Assembly (NCBI RefSeq): GCF_016598615.1
Contig: NZ_CP066831.1
Coordinates: 1,054,001 to 1,118,000, forward strand
DNA length: 64,000 nucleotides
Source of the DNA: Streptomyces liliifuscus
GTDB taxonomy: Bacteria; Actinomycetota; Actinomycetes; Streptomycetales; Streptomycetaceae
Direction of reading: 5' to 3'
The notes under the pieces were generated by a model that was not told the DNA's origin, searched no databases, and saw only the letters and a program-made list of their open reading frames with translations. Numbering within the stretch: position 1 is the first letter of the stretch; the number at the start of each line of letters is the position of its first letter. The position numbers and the translations under genes are program-made. Below are positions 34,302-43,707 of the stretch, one piece after another.

Positions 34302-36071
34302 TCAGCCGGCGCGCAGCAGTTCGTGGAAGCGCGAGGTCGGGTCTGCGGCGAGCACGGTCTGCTCCCCGTGCTCGACCACCGTCCCCGCGTCGAGGACGAG
34401 GATGCGGTCCACGTGGCGCAGCGCGTGCGGCCGGTGCTGGACGACGACGGCGGTCCGCCCTTCGAGCAGCCGCTCCATCGCGGGCATGAGCAGCCGCTCG
34501 GTGTGCGGGTCAAGCCGGGCCGTCGGCTCGTCCATCAGGACCACGGCCGGGTCCCGCAGGAACACCCGGGCGAGCGCGAGCAGTTGCTCCTCCCCCGCGG
34601 ACATGCCCCGCGCCCCTGTGCCCAGCACGGTGTCCAGTCCGTCGGGCAGTTCGCGCCACCAGTCCGTGAGCCCGGCCTCCTCCAGCGCGGCGCACACCCG
34701 GCGATCGTCGACGGAGTGGTCGAAGAAGGTGAGGTTCTCGCGGAGCGTGGCGTGGAAGACCTGCACCTCCTGGGTGACCAGGGCGACCCGGCTGCGCAGT
34801 GCCCGGGTGTCGAGTCCGGCCACGTCCTGGCCGCCGACGCTGACGCCGCCGCTCACCGGTTGGTGCAGTCCGAACAGCAGCCGTACGACGGTCGACTTGC
34901 CGCTTCCGGTACGGCCGACGATGCCGAGTCGTTCCCCCGGGCGCAGCCGGAAGGAGACGTCACGCAGCACCGGTTCACCGGGGTCGTACGAGAAGGACAC
35001 GCGGTCGAGCCGGGCGCCCAGGGGTCCCGCGGGCAGGTGGCGGGTGCCGGTGGGCCCGACGTCGTCGTCCTGCCGCAGCAGTTCCTGGAGGCGCTGCACG
35101 CTGACCGCGGCCCCTTCCAGGTCGTGGAAGCGGGTGGTGACGGCCAGCAGCGGGCGGCGCAGCAGCATGGCGTACGACAGACAGGCGAAGGCCGTGCCGG
35201 TGGAGAGCTGTCCACGGCCGTGCAGCCACACGCTGACACCCAGGGCGAGGACCACGCTGACGGTGGACAGGCCCTGGACGGTGGCGGGCCAGCGCACGGA
35301 GACCCGCGCGGCGCGGCGCGCCTTCAGGTACAGGTCGGTCTGCCGGGTCTCCAGGGCTCGCAGGGTGTGGGCGGAGGCTCCGTTGGTCCTCAGGTCCTCG
35401 GCGCCGGCGAGACGTTCCTCCAGGAAGCCCAGGAGTTCCGCGGACGCGGTCTGCCGGGCGGCGACGAAGGGCATGGCCTTCCCGACGAGTCGGCGCAGCA
35501 GCAGGAGGGTTCCGAGGGCGAACGGCGCGAAGACCAGGGCCAGTCGCCAGTCGAGCTGGAAGAGCGCGCCGAGGATTCCGACGACCAGCAGCATCTGGGC
35601 GAGGACTTCCAGGAGCAGGGCGGACATCACCGCGGCGAGTCTGGTGACATCGCCGTCGACGCGGTCGACGAGTTCGCCGGGCGGGTACCGCTGGTAGAAG
35701 CGGGAGGGCCGGCGCAGACAGTGGGCCACCAGGTCGGCGCGCAGCCGGTTGGTGGTGCGCCAGGCGAGCCGCGCGGCCACGGCGTCGCAGCCGATGGTCA
35801 CCACGAGCAGCCCGAGGGCCGCCGCCAGGTACCAGGCGGCGACCGCGAGCAACAGGTCGGAGGGGCTCCGGGACAGCGTGTGGTCGATGAACCGGCGCAG
35901 CATCTGGGGTGCCACCAGCTGGAGCCCGATGCCCAGCGGAACGAGCACCGCGAGGAGGAGGACGGACGGCCGTTCCCCGCGCAGATAGCGGAACAGTACG
36001 GAGAGCTGCCGTAACGGACTGCCTGCCAACGCGTTCCTCCCCGGGCGCCGGGCGGCGGAAGGCCTCAGCAT
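34302..36071 (-). CDS. ABC exporter half (TMD-NBD), first gene of the MoeD5/MoeJ5-type pair
   Basis: A 589-residue exporter half with N-terminal membrane helices (VLLLAVLVPLGIGLQLVA and others) and a C-terminal nucleotide-binding domain. Walker A is GIVGRTGSGKSTVVR. The signature is altered to MSAGEEQ (from LSGGQ), and Walker B is canonical with the catalytic Glu (VVLMDEPTARLD). It therefore complements its partner: this Walker A/B plus the partner's LSGGQ gives one good site, and the reverse combination gives a degenerate one. The ATG at 36071 has only a weak upstream GGGA. A TTA codon (residue 20, 36012-36014) suggests bldA control of both genes. It is divergent from the epimerase. Confidence 0.87.
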   Translation of the reverse strand: MLRPSAARRPGRNALAGSPLRQLSVLFRYLRGERPSVLLLAVLVPLGIGLQLVAPQMLRRFIDHTLSRSPSDLLLAVAAWYLAAALGLLVVTIGCDAVAARLAWRTTNRLRADLVAHCLRRPSRFYQRYPPGELVDRVDGDVTRLAAVMSALLLEVLAQMLLVVGILGALFQLDWRLALVFAPFALGTLLLLRRLVGKAMPFVAARQTASAELLGFLEERLAGAEDLRTNGASAHTLRALETRQTDLYLKARRAARVSVRWPATVQGLSTVSVVLALGVSVWLHGRGQLSTGTAFACLSYAMLLRRPLLAVTTRFHDLEGAAVSVQRLQELLRQDDDVGPTGTRHLPAGPLGARLDRVSFSYDPGEPVLRDVSFRLRPGERLGIVGRTGSGKSTVVRLLFGLHQPVSGGVSVGGQDVAGLDTRALRSRVALVTQEVQVFHATLRENLTFFDHSVDDRRVCAALEEAGLTDWWRELPDGLDTVLGTGARGMSAGEEQLLALARVFLRDPAVVLMDEPTARLDPHTERLLMPAMERLLEGRTAVVVQHRPHALRHVDRILVLDAGTVVEHGEQTVLAADPTSRFHELLRAG

Positions 36072-36440
36072 AAAGTCCGATCCCGCGCGTTGGGAATGAC
36101 GCGCGCACCGGTGAACTCGCCATAGGGAGTCCCTGTGCCGAGGCCGGGAATGAGCCGCCCACATGCGGAATGTGATCCGCCGCTTAATGCCGGGTTAACG
36201 CCGTCCAGGACGCCGTTGCCGCCGATTCATCTCGCTGTTAGACTCCACGGGTCTTCTGGGCAATTCGCCTTGCACGCCGTTGTGCGTACTAACCATTCTC
36301 GGCCATGTTCCGCCGGCACTCGTGTACGTCCGGGTCGGCCGAGTTCGCGCACCCGCATTTGGACCGACGCCCGGAGACAGCACCAGCACGGAGCACCGCC
36401 TTGAACGACCGGATACCAACGGAACCAAGGGGGATTCTCA
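36072..36440. other. Divergent promoter region inside the cluster (369 bp)
   Basis: This gap between the leftward ABC pair and the rightward epimerase-led operon is less GC-rich than its surroundings, with tracts such as ttaatgccgggttaac near 36184-36199 and ctgttagactcc near 36235. No gene is convincing. It should hold the promoter of the long sugar-assembly operon starting at 36441. No clean AdpA consensus was found by eye. Confidence 0.5.
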
Positions 36441-37463
36441 ATGTCGGCTGACGTGCACAACGGGGTCGAATCCGCGGGAAGAGCAGTGGTCACCGGTGCC
36501 GCGGGTTTCATCGGATCCCATCTCGTCGAGGCATTGCGGCGCAGCGGCACAAACGTGGTGGGCATCGACCGGAAATCGAGTTGGGCCACCGGTGAAATCC
36601 CGCCGTCCGCCGAGCTGGGATCTCTCCACGCGATCCGTGCCGACCTCGTCTCCGCGGATCTGTCGGCCTGTCTTGAAAATGCCGCCACGGTCTTCCACTT
36701 AGCCGCATTGCCGGGTGTGCGCCCGTCCTGGACGCAATTCCCGGAGTATCTCCACTGCAACGTATTGGCCACCCAACGTCTCATGGACGCCTGTGTCCGG
36801 GCCTCGGTGCCCCGTGTGGTCATGGCCTCGTCCTCCAGCGTCTACGGCGGCGCGGAGGGCACGATGAGCGAGGAGGACCTCCCTCGCCCGCTGTCCCCCT
36901 ACGGAGTCACCAAACTCGCCGCGGAACGGCTCGCCCTCGCCTTCGCGGCCCGCCGCGACGCCGCCCTGTCGGTGAGCGCCCTGCGGTTCTTCACCGTCTA
37001 CGGCCCGGGCCAGCGCCCGGACATGTTCATCGGCCGGGTCATCCGCGCCACCCTGGAGAACAAGCCGATCGAGGTGTACGGCGACGGCACCCAGATCCGG
37101 GACTTCGTCCATGTGTCGGACATCGTGCGCGCGCTGATGCTCGCCGCGGCGACACCCGACAAGGGCAGCAGTGTCCTGAACATCGGCACGGGACGTGTCG
37201 CGTCGATGAACGAAGTCCTGGCCCTGACGGGCGAGTTGACCGGCAGGACGCCCGACGCGCGGTACGGTCCTGCGCGCATCGGCGACGTACGGGCCACGAC
37301 GGCCGACATCGGGCGGGCACGGAGTCGCCTCGGCTTCACCGCGCGGACGGAACTGCGGGCCGGGCTGGCCACACAGATCGAGTGGGCCAGGCAGTCGCTC
37401 GCCCGGACCTCGCCGCACGAAACCGCCTCGTCGGCCCAGATGGCGCCCACCCACCGGTCGTAG
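36441..37463 (+). CDS. moeE5: NAD-dependent UDP-hexuronate epimerase, MoeE5-type
   Basis: A 340-residue extended SDR. It has the cofactor motif VVTGAAGFIGSHLVEAL at about residues 16-32, the catalytic Ser block ASSSSVYGG, the YGVTK Tyr/Lys motif, and the nucleotide-sugar region FTVYGPGQRPDMFIGRV. In moenomycin biosynthesis this enzyme converts UDP-glucuronate to UDP-galacturonate for the first and last sugars. A TTA codon at 36699-36701 (residue 87, in FHLAALPG) makes it bldA-dependent; I recall the moenomycin gene also having a TTA. A clear ribosome site (AAGGGGGA) precedes the ATG. It opens an operon of seven closely spaced genes ending at 46554. Confidence 0.88.
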   Translation: MSADVHNGVESAGRAVVTGAAGFIGSHLVEALRRSGTNVVGIDRKSSWATGEIPPSAELGSLHAIRADLVSADLSACLENAATVFHLAALPGVRPSWTQFPEYLHCNVLATQRLMDACVRASVPRVVMASSSSVYGGAEGTMSEEDLPRPLSPYGVTKLAAERLALAFAARRDAALSVSALRFFTVYGPGQRPDMFIGRVIRATLENKPIEVYGDGTQIRDFVHVSDIVRALMLAAATPDKGSSVLNIGTGRVASMNEVLALTGELTGRTPDARYGPARIGDVRATTADIGRARSRLGFTARTELRAGLATQIEWARQSLARTSPHETASSAQMAPTHRS

Positions 37464-37468
37464 CCGGC

Positions 37469-39436
37469 ATGTGCGGCTTCGTGGGATTCAGCGACCTCAC
37501 CGGTGGCCAGGACGCCGCCCGCGCCACGGCCGACCGGATGCTGGCCGCGGTGGCGCACCGCGGCCCCGACGGCAGCAACTGGTGCCACCACCGGGGCGTG
37601 ACCTTCGCGCACTGTGCCCTGACCTTCGTCGACCCCGACCGGGGCCGGCAGCCGTTCGTCTCCGCGAGCGGTGCCACCGCGCTCGTCCTCAACGGCGAGA
37701 TCTACAACCACGAGGAGCTCCGCCGCGAACTGCGGGCCGCGGGAGTCAGGTTGCGCACGGCAGGCGACACCGAGGTGCTCGTGGAGCTGTACGAGCGGCA
37801 CGGCATGAAGGTGCTGGAGCGGGTGCGCGGCATGTACGCCTTCGTGCTGCACGACGCGCGCACCGCGACGACCGTGCTGGCCCGCGATCCGATGGGCAAG
37901 AAGCCGCTCTACTACACACGTGTCCCCGGCGGGATCGCCTTCGCCTCCGAGCTCACGGCGCTGCTGCGGCATCCCGACGCGCCGCGCACCCCGGACGTCC
38001 GGGCCCTCGCCGGCTATCTGACGCTCCAGGCGTTCTGCGCGCCCGGATCGGCCGTGACCGACGTGTACAAGGTCCGCCCCGGCAGCTACCTGGAGCACTC
38101 CGGCGGCCGACTGCGCGAAGTGGAGTTCTGGCGGCCCCGGTTGGCGACGGCCGCGCGGACACCGGGTGGACGGACGCCGGGCGCGCGGGAGGCCGCCGCG
38201 CGCTTCGAGGAGCTGTTCCGGGCCGCGGTCGCCCGCCGGGTCATGAGCACGGAGCGCCGGCTCGGGGTGCTGCTGAGCGGGGGTCTCGACTCCAGCGCGG
38301 TGGCCGCCGTCGCCCAGCAACTCTCCCCGCAGCGGCCGGTGTTGACGTTCAGCGCGGGGTTCGAGCAGCCCGACTTCGACGAGAGCGCCCACGCCCGCTC
38401 GGTCGCCCGGCACCTCGGCACCGAGCACCACGTCGTCCGTATCGGCGGACGCGAACTCGCCGACGTGGTGGAGTCGGAGTACGCCCGGGCCGACGAGCCC
38501 CTCGCCGACCCCTCCCTGCTGCCCACCCGCATCGTCTGCCGGACGGCTCGGCAGCACGTCCGTGGGGTGCTCACCGGGGACGGTGCCGACGAACTGCTCC
38601 TCGGCTACCGGTACTTCCAGGCCGAGCGGGCGATCGAGCTGCTGCTGCGGCTGATGCCGGCTCCCCGGCTGGAAGCCCTGGTGCGCACCCTCGTCCGCAG
38701 GCTGCCCGCGCGGTCCGGCAACCTGCCCGCCGCCGCGGCCCTCGGCCTGCTGGCGCGCGGGCTGCGCGCGGCGCCCGAGCACCGCTTCTACCTGTCCACT
38801 GCCCCCTTCGGCCCGGCCGAACTGCCCGGCCTGCTGCGCCCGGACGCCCACGCGGCCCTGGCCGGGCACGACCCCTTCGCGGAGGTGTCCCGGCTCCTGG
38901 ACGACCAGCCGGGCCTCACCGGCGTACAGCGCAGCCAACTGGCCGTCGTCGCCCACTTCCTGCGCGACGTGATCCTCACCAAGACCGACCGCGGCGGCAT
39001 GCGCAGCGCCCTCGAACTGCGCTCCCCCTTCCTCGACCTGGACCTCGTCGAGTACGGCAACGCGCTGCCCACCTCGCTGAAACTGCGCCGCTTCACCGGT
39101 AAGTACCTGTTGCGCCGGGTCGCCGCCGACTGGCTGCCGACGGACATCGTGCGGCGCACCAAGCTCGGCTTCCGCGCCCCGCTGGCCGCCCTGCTGCGGA
39201 ACGAGTTGCGCCCCCTGCTCCTTGACACGCTCTCCGCGTCCGCGCTGGACCGCGGCGGGCTGTTCGACACCCGTGCCGTCCGGCTCCTGACCGACGACCA
39301 CCTCAGCGGCCGCCGCGACACCTCACGCAAGCTGTGGGCACTCCTGACGTACCAGCTCTGGTACCAGGCGCTGCCCACGCACACCCCGTCCCCTGCATGC
39401 CTCGATCTCACCGAGGAGCCCCACCGTGCGCCCTGA
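37469..39436 (+). CDS. moeF5: Glutamine-dependent asparagine-synthase-like amidotransferase, MoeF5-type
   Basis: A 655-residue class-II amidotransferase. The mature N-terminus is the nucleophile Cys (MCGFVGF, Cys2). The glutaminase domain carries HRGPDGSNW and LNGEIYNHEEL, and the synthetase domain has the PP-loop LLSGGLDSSA near residue 268 and TGDGADELLLGY. In moenomycin, the homologue turns the carboxylate of the first hexuronic acid into a carboxamide. The ATG at 37469 is 5 bp after the epimerase stop. It overlaps the next gene by 11 bp (GTG at 39426), indicating translational coupling. Confidence 0.9.
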   Translation: MCGFVGFSDLTGGQDAARATADRMLAAVAHRGPDGSNWCHHRGVTFAHCALTFVDPDRGRQPFVSASGATALVLNGEIYNHEELRRELRAAGVRLRTAGDTEVLVELYERHGMKVLERVRGMYAFVLHDARTATTVLARDPMGKKPLYYTRVPGGIAFASELTALLRHPDAPRTPDVRALAGYLTLQAFCAPGSAVTDVYKVRPGSYLEHSGGRLREVEFWRPRLATAARTPGGRTPGAREAAARFEELFRAAVARRVMSTERRLGVLLSGGLDSSAVAAVAQQLSPQRPVLTFSAGFEQPDFDESAHARSVARHLGTEHHVVRIGGRELADVVESEYARADEPLADPSLLPTRIVCRTARQHVRGVLTGDGADELLLGYRYFQAERAIELLLRLMPAPRLEALVRTLVRRLPARSGNLPAAAALGLLARGLRAAPEHRFYLSTAPFGPAELPGLLRPDAHAALAGHDPFAEVSRLLDDQPGLTGVQRSQLAVVAHFLRDVILTKTDRGGMRSALELRSPFLDLDLVEYGNALPTSLKLRRFTGKYLLRRVAADWLPTDIVRRTKLGFRAPLAALLRNELRPLLLDTLSASALDRGGLFDTRAVRLLTDDHLSGRRDTSRKLWALLTYQLWYQALPTHTPSPACLDLTEEPHRAP

Positions 39437-40637
39437 CCGTCCGCACATACAGGTGCTGTCGCCCCGGACCTGGGGGGAGTTCGGCAACTACCTCGCCGCC
39501 ACCCGGTTCTCCCGGGTGCTGCGCGGCGCCGTCGACGCGGAAGTGACCCTGCTGGAAGCGGAACCGATCCTCCCCTGGCTCGGCGAGGCCGGTGCCGAGA
39601 TCCGCACGATCTCGCTGGAGAGCCCGGACGCGACGGTCCGCACCCGGCGCTACATGGCCCTGATGGCCCGTCTCCAGGAACGTTTCCCCAGCGGTTTCGA
39701 GACCGACCCCACCGCGGCGCAGATCACCGAACTGGCGCCGCTCACCGAGCACTTGCGCTCCACCGCCCCGGACGTGGTGGTCGGCACGAAGGGCTTCGTG
39801 GCACGGCTGTGCGTGGCCGCCGTGCGGCTGGCGGGACTGCGCACCCGGGTGGTCAGCCATGTCACCAACCCCGGACTCCTCCAGCTGCCGCTGCACCGCA
39901 GTCCGCATCCCGACCTGACACTGGTGGGTTTCGACTGGGCGAAGGACCACCTCCTCGCGCAGACGGGCGGCGATCCGGACCGGGTGCGGGTGGTGGGACC
40001 GCTGGTCGCCCAGCACGATCTGCGCGACTTCATGACCAGCGAGTCCGCCGCTCCGGCGGCCGGTCCCTGGGGCGGGGACGCCGACTCCGGCCGCCCCCGG
40101 CTGATCGTCTTCTGCAACCGCGGCGGAGATGTCTACCTGGAGCTGGTGCACCACATCGCCGCACACCATCCGGACACCGACCTGGTGTTCGTCGGCTACG
40201 ACGACCCCGACCTCGCCCGCCGTGCCGCCGCCGGCGCGCAGCGGCTCACGCACTGGCGGTTCCACAGCAGGCTCACCCAGGCCGAGTACTTCGACTACAT
40301 CGACCGCGCGTCCAGATCGCCGTACGGGCTGCTCGTCTCGAAGGCGGGCCCCAACACCACGCTGGAGGCGGCCTACTTCGGGATCCCCGTGCTCATGCTG
40401 GAGTCGGGGCTGCCGATGGAGCGGTGGGTGCCGGGGCTGATCCACGAGAACCGTCTCGGCCGGGCCTGTGCCGCGCCCGACGACCTGTTCCACACCGTCG
40501 ACGACTGGCTGACCCACCCGTCGGCGATCGAGGAGCACAAGAAGGCCGCCATCGGCTTCGCCGAGTCCGTGCTCGACCAGAAGGCGGTGGCCCGCCGGAT
40601 CGGGGACGCCGTACGGCCCCTGCTGGGCGCCCGGTGA
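39426..40637 (+). CDS. moeGT1: MurG-like glycosyltransferase, MoeGT1-type
   Basis: A 403-residue GT-B-fold enzyme. The N-terminal half lacks the MurG GGTGGH loop (it reads LSPRTWGEFGNY). The C-terminal half carries the nucleotide-sugar-binding region SKAGPNTTLEAAYFGIPVL, typical of GT28/MurG relatives. In moenomycin, GT1 attaches the first hexuronic acid to the farnesyl-phosphoglycerate lipid. The GTG at 39426 overlaps the preceding stop by 11 bp, with GAGGAG upstream. It ends in a GTGA overlap with the next gene. Confidence 0.85.
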   Translation: MRPDRPHIQVLSPRTWGEFGNYLAATRFSRVLRGAVDAEVTLLEAEPILPWLGEAGAEIRTISLESPDATVRTRRYMALMARLQERFPSGFETDPTAAQITELAPLTEHLRSTAPDVVVGTKGFVARLCVAAVRLAGLRTRVVSHVTNPGLLQLPLHRSPHPDLTLVGFDWAKDHLLAQTGGDPDRVRVVGPLVAQHDLRDFMTSESAAPAAGPWGGDADSGRPRLIVFCNRGGDVYLELVHHIAAHHPDTDLVFVGYDDPDLARRAAAGAQRLTHWRFHSRLTQAEYFDYIDRASRSPYGLLVSKAGPNTTLEAAYFGIPVLMLESGLPMERWVPGLIHENRLGRACAAPDDLFHTVDDWLTHPSAIEEHKKAAIGFAESVLDQKAVARRIGDAVRPLLGAR

Positions 40638-42145
40638 AGCCCCGCATCCGGCTCGTCGCGACGCCCGACGGGGTCCGGGCCGAGGGCGACAAGGAGGCAC
40701 GGCTCGGACACGCCCTCGGCGGGGATCCGCTGGCCGGAGGGCCGCCGCCGCCCGAGGGCGTCTTCGCCGCCTGGGAGTGGGACGGCGAGCGCCTCCTCGT
40801 CCGCAACGACCGCTACGGCATGCACCCGCTGTACTACCGCGCCGACGCCGGCTCCCTGGCGCTCTCCCCCGATCCGCTCGCCCTGCTCCTGCCCGGTGAG
40901 AGCGCCGAACTCGACGACGACGCGCTGGCCGTCTTCATCCGGCTGGGCTTCTTCCTCGGGGAGGACACCGCCTTCGCCGCGATCCGCGCGCTGCCCCCCG
41001 CCGCCACACTGACCTGGACCGCCGACGGGCCCGAACTCCGTTCGCCCGCACTCCCCGTGCCGGGTCCCGCGGCCCTCACCCAGTCCACTGCCGTGGACGG
41101 CTTCGTCGAGTTGTTCCGCGCCGCCGTGGCCCGTCGGCTGCCCGCGGAGCCGTACGTCCTTCCGCTGAGCGGTGGCCGGGACTCCCGGCACATCCTGCTG
41201 GAACTCTGCCGTCAGGGCGCCCAGCCCCGGCTGTGCGTCAGCGGCGCGAAGTTCCCGCCCGACCCCGGTGCCGACGCCCGCGTCGCCGCCCACCTCGCCG
41301 AACGCCTCGGCCTGCCGCACCGCACCGTCGCCCGGCCGCGCTCACAGTTCCGCGCGGAACGCACCGCCAACCCGGCCCAGGGCATGGGCACTTTGGACGG
41401 CGCGTGGACCCTGTCCCTGCTGGCCTTCCTGCGCCGCCACAGCGGCCTCTGGTACGACGGGCTCGGCGGTGGCGAGCTCGCGCAGAACCCCAGCATCGCG
41501 CTGATCAGGAAGAACCCGTACGACGTGAGGGACCTGCCGGGGCTCGCGGACAGGCTGCTGGCCGCCGGCCGCACCGGTGCGCACGTCGAGCACCTCCTGG
41601 GCCCCCGGACCCGTGTCGCGTGGAGCCGGGAACGGGCCCGTGACCGGCTCGTACGGGAACTGGCCCGGCACGCCGACGCCGCCTTCCCGCTCGGCTCGTT
41701 CTTCTTCTGGAACCGCACCCGGCGGTCCATCGCCCTCGCCCCCTTCACACTGGGCGACGACCACGCGGTGATCCACACCCCCTACCTCGACCACGCGCTC
41801 GTCGACCACCTCGCCTCGGTGCCGCACCGCTTCCTGATCGACGGCACCTTCCACGACCAGGCCCTGCACAAGGCGTTCCCGGAACACGCAGGCCTGGGCT
41901 TCGCCTCGGCCGTTCCACAGCGCCACGGGCCCGTACTGGTCGGGCACCGGCTGGCGTACCTCACCCGGCTGCTCGGCCACACCCTGCACAGCGAACGGGA
42001 CTGGTGGCGCAGCCCCGACCGGATCCTGCAACGGCTGCTGGCCGCGGGCCGCGGCCCGGGGGCTCCGCAGCGCGTCAGCCGGCTCCAGCCGCTGGCCCTC
42101 CACCTGCTCCAGCTGGAGTCCCTCGCGGCCGGGAGAACCGCCTGA
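40634..42145 (+). CDS. moeH5: Asparagine-synthase-like amidotransferase lacking the glutaminase Cys, MoeH5-type
   Basis: A 503-residue protein. The synthetase domain is intact: the PP-loop is VLPLSGGRDSRHILLEL near residue 180, with later GLGGGELAQNP. The N-terminal domain starts VKPRIRLVATPDG, with no Cys at position 2 and a shortened glutaminase fold (ERLLVRNDRYGMHPLYY remains). It therefore cannot hydrolyse glutamine by the usual mechanism and may use free ammonia, or ammonia from the partner at 37469. In moenomycin, MoeH5 amidates the second hexuronic acid. It is coupled to moeGT1 by a 4-bp GTGA overlap. Confidence 0.85.
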   Translation: MKPRIRLVATPDGVRAEGDKEARLGHALGGDPLAGGPPPPEGVFAAWEWDGERLLVRNDRYGMHPLYYRADAGSLALSPDPLALLLPGESAELDDDALAVFIRLGFFLGEDTAFAAIRALPPAATLTWTADGPELRSPALPVPGPAALTQSTAVDGFVELFRAAVARRLPAEPYVLPLSGGRDSRHILLELCRQGAQPRLCVSGAKFPPDPGADARVAAHLAERLGLPHRTVARPRSQFRAERTANPAQGMGTLDGAWTLSLLAFLRRHSGLWYDGLGGGELAQNPSIALIRKNPYDVRDLPGLADRLLAAGRTGAHVEHLLGPRTRVAWSRERARDRLVRELARHADAAFPLGSFFFWNRTRRSIALAPFTLGDDHAVIHTPYLDHALVDHLASVPHRFLIDGTFHDQALHKAFPEHAGLGFASAVPQRHGPVLVGHRLAYLTRLLGHTLHSERDWWRSPDRILQRLLAAGRGPGAPQRVSRLQPLALHLLQLESLAAGRTA

Positions 42146-42192
42146 GTCCGGACGCCAACACCGCCCGAACGACCCCAGAAGGAGGGGACATC

Positions 42193-43707
42193 ATGCGGAA
42201 GACACTGCCCGTCATCAGTACCGGTGCGGCGGGAACCGCGTCGGGCGGCTGCTCGACGGCCGTCGCCAAGACACCGGCCCGACCCGGCCTGCCGCGCTGG
42301 CGCAAGCGGAACCTGCGGATCGCGCTGGTCCGTCACCACGACCTGTGCCTCAACACCCGTCAGATCACCCAGATCCAGAAGCGGGCCGGCGTCCTGCCGC
42401 ACCTCGGACTGGGCTACATCCACACCGCGCTGAAATCGGCCGGCTTCCACAACGTCATCCAGGTCGACACCCCCGCCCTCGGCCTGGACAGCGAGGGACT
42501 GCGCAAACTGCTCGCCGACTTCGAACCGGACCTGGTCGGCGTCAGCACCACCACACCCGGTCTGCCCGGCGCCGTCGAGGCCTGCCAGGCGGCCAAGAGC
42601 ACCGGCGCCAAGGTCATCCTCGGCGGCCCGCACAGCGAGGTCTACGCGCACGAGAACCTCTTCCACGACTGCATCGACTACGTCGGCGTCGGCGAAGGCA
42701 TCACGATCATGCCGGAGCTGGCCGAGGCCATGGAGCAGGGCGACAAGCCGGAGGGCATCCGCGGCCTGGTGACCCGCGAACACGACGGCGGCGCCGCGCC
42801 CATGGTGAACCTGGAGGAGGTCGGCTGGCCCTCCCGCGACGGCCTGCCGATGAACAGCTACTACTCGATCATGGCTCCCCGGCCGTTCGCGACGATGATC
42901 TCCAGCCGGGGCTGCCCCTTCAAGTGCAGCTTCTGCTTCAAGCAGGCCGTCGACAAGAAGTCGATGTACCGCTCCCCCGAGGACGTCGTCGGGGAGATGA
43001 CGGAGCTGAAGGACCGGTGGGGGGTGAAGGAGATCATGTTCTACGACGATGTGTTCACCCTGCACCGCGGCCGGGTCCGGGAGATCTGCGCGCTGATCGG
43101 CGAACAGGGTCTGAAGGTGCGCTGGGAGGCTCCGACCCGCGTGGACCTGGTGCCGGAACCGCTGCTCGAGGCGATGGCCGGGGCCGGCTGCGTACGACTG
43201 CGGTTCGGCATCGAGCACGGCGACTCGGAGATCCTCAAGCGGATGCGCAAGGAGAGCGACATCGAGAAGATCGAACGGGCCGTCACCTCCGCGCACGAGG
43301 CCGGCATCAAGGGCTTCGGCTACTTCATCGTCGGCTGGCTCGGCGAGACCCAGGAGCAGTTCCGCGCCACCATCGACCTCGCCTGCCGCATCCCTCTGGA
43401 CTACGCGAGCTTCTACACCGCGACCCCGCTGCCGGGCACCCCGCTGCACACCGAGTCCGTGGCCGCGGGGCAGATACCCGCCGACTACTGGGACCGGTTC
43501 GTGCAGGGCGAGTTCGACGCGCGGATCGGCTATCTGGTGCCCGACGCCCAGCGCCGCGCCCAGGCCGCCTACCGCGCGTTCTTCCTGCGCCGCTCCATGG
43601 CGAAACCGCTGCTGTCCCACATGGCCTCGACCGGCCAGTGGCGCAACACCCTGGACGGTCTGCGCAGCCTGGCCCGGTCGACCTCGAACACCGACCGTGA
43701 CTTCTGA
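42193..43707 (+). CDS. moeK5: B12-dependent radical SAM methyltransferase, MoeK5-type
   Basis: A 504-residue protein. An N-terminal cobalamin-binding region has LGLGYIHTAL and KVILGGPHSEVY, followed by the radical SAM cluster motif CPFKCSFC at Cys241, Cys245 and Cys248. Conserved SAM contacts are in EIMFYDDVFTLH and FGIEHGDSEILKRM. In moenomycin the homologue adds the C4 methyl group to the first hexuronic acid. The first 35 residues are Ser/Gly/Ala-rich and look dispensable. The ribosome site GGAGGGG is 6 nt before the ATG. The stop overlaps the next gene by 11 bp. Confidence 0.9.
   Translation: MRKTLPVISTGAAGTASGGCSTAVAKTPARPGLPRWRKRNLRIALVRHHDLCLNTRQITQIQKRAGVLPHLGLGYIHTALKSAGFHNVIQVDTPALGLDSEGLRKLLADFEPDLVGVSTTTPGLPGAVEACQAAKSTGAKVILGGPHSEVYAHENLFHDCIDYVGVGEGITIMPELAEAMEQGDKPEGIRGLVTREHDGGAAPMVNLEEVGWPSRDGLPMNSYYSIMAPRPFATMISSRGCPFKCSFCFKQAVDKKSMYRSPEDVVGEMTELKDRWGVKEIMFYDDVFTLHRGRVREICALIGEQGLKVRWEAPTRVDLVPEPLLEAMAGAGCVRLRFGIEHGDSEILKRMRKESDIEKIERAVTSAHEAGIKGFGYFIVGWLGETQEQFRATIDLACRIPLDYASFYTATPLPGTPLHTESVAAGQIPADYWDRFVQGEFDARIGYLVPDAQRRAQAAYRAFFLRRSMAKPLLSHMASTGQWRNTLDGLRSLARSTSNTDRDF

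Noticed and set aside
36072..36440. AdpA consensus site (TGGCSNGWWY) upstream of moeE5.
   Set aside because: The best candidate (tgggcaattc) has two mismatches, so it is not annotated.
36998..39301. A 767-residue minus-strand frame opposite the epimerase and amidotransferase.
   Set aside because: Shadow frame; both plus-strand genes are certain.
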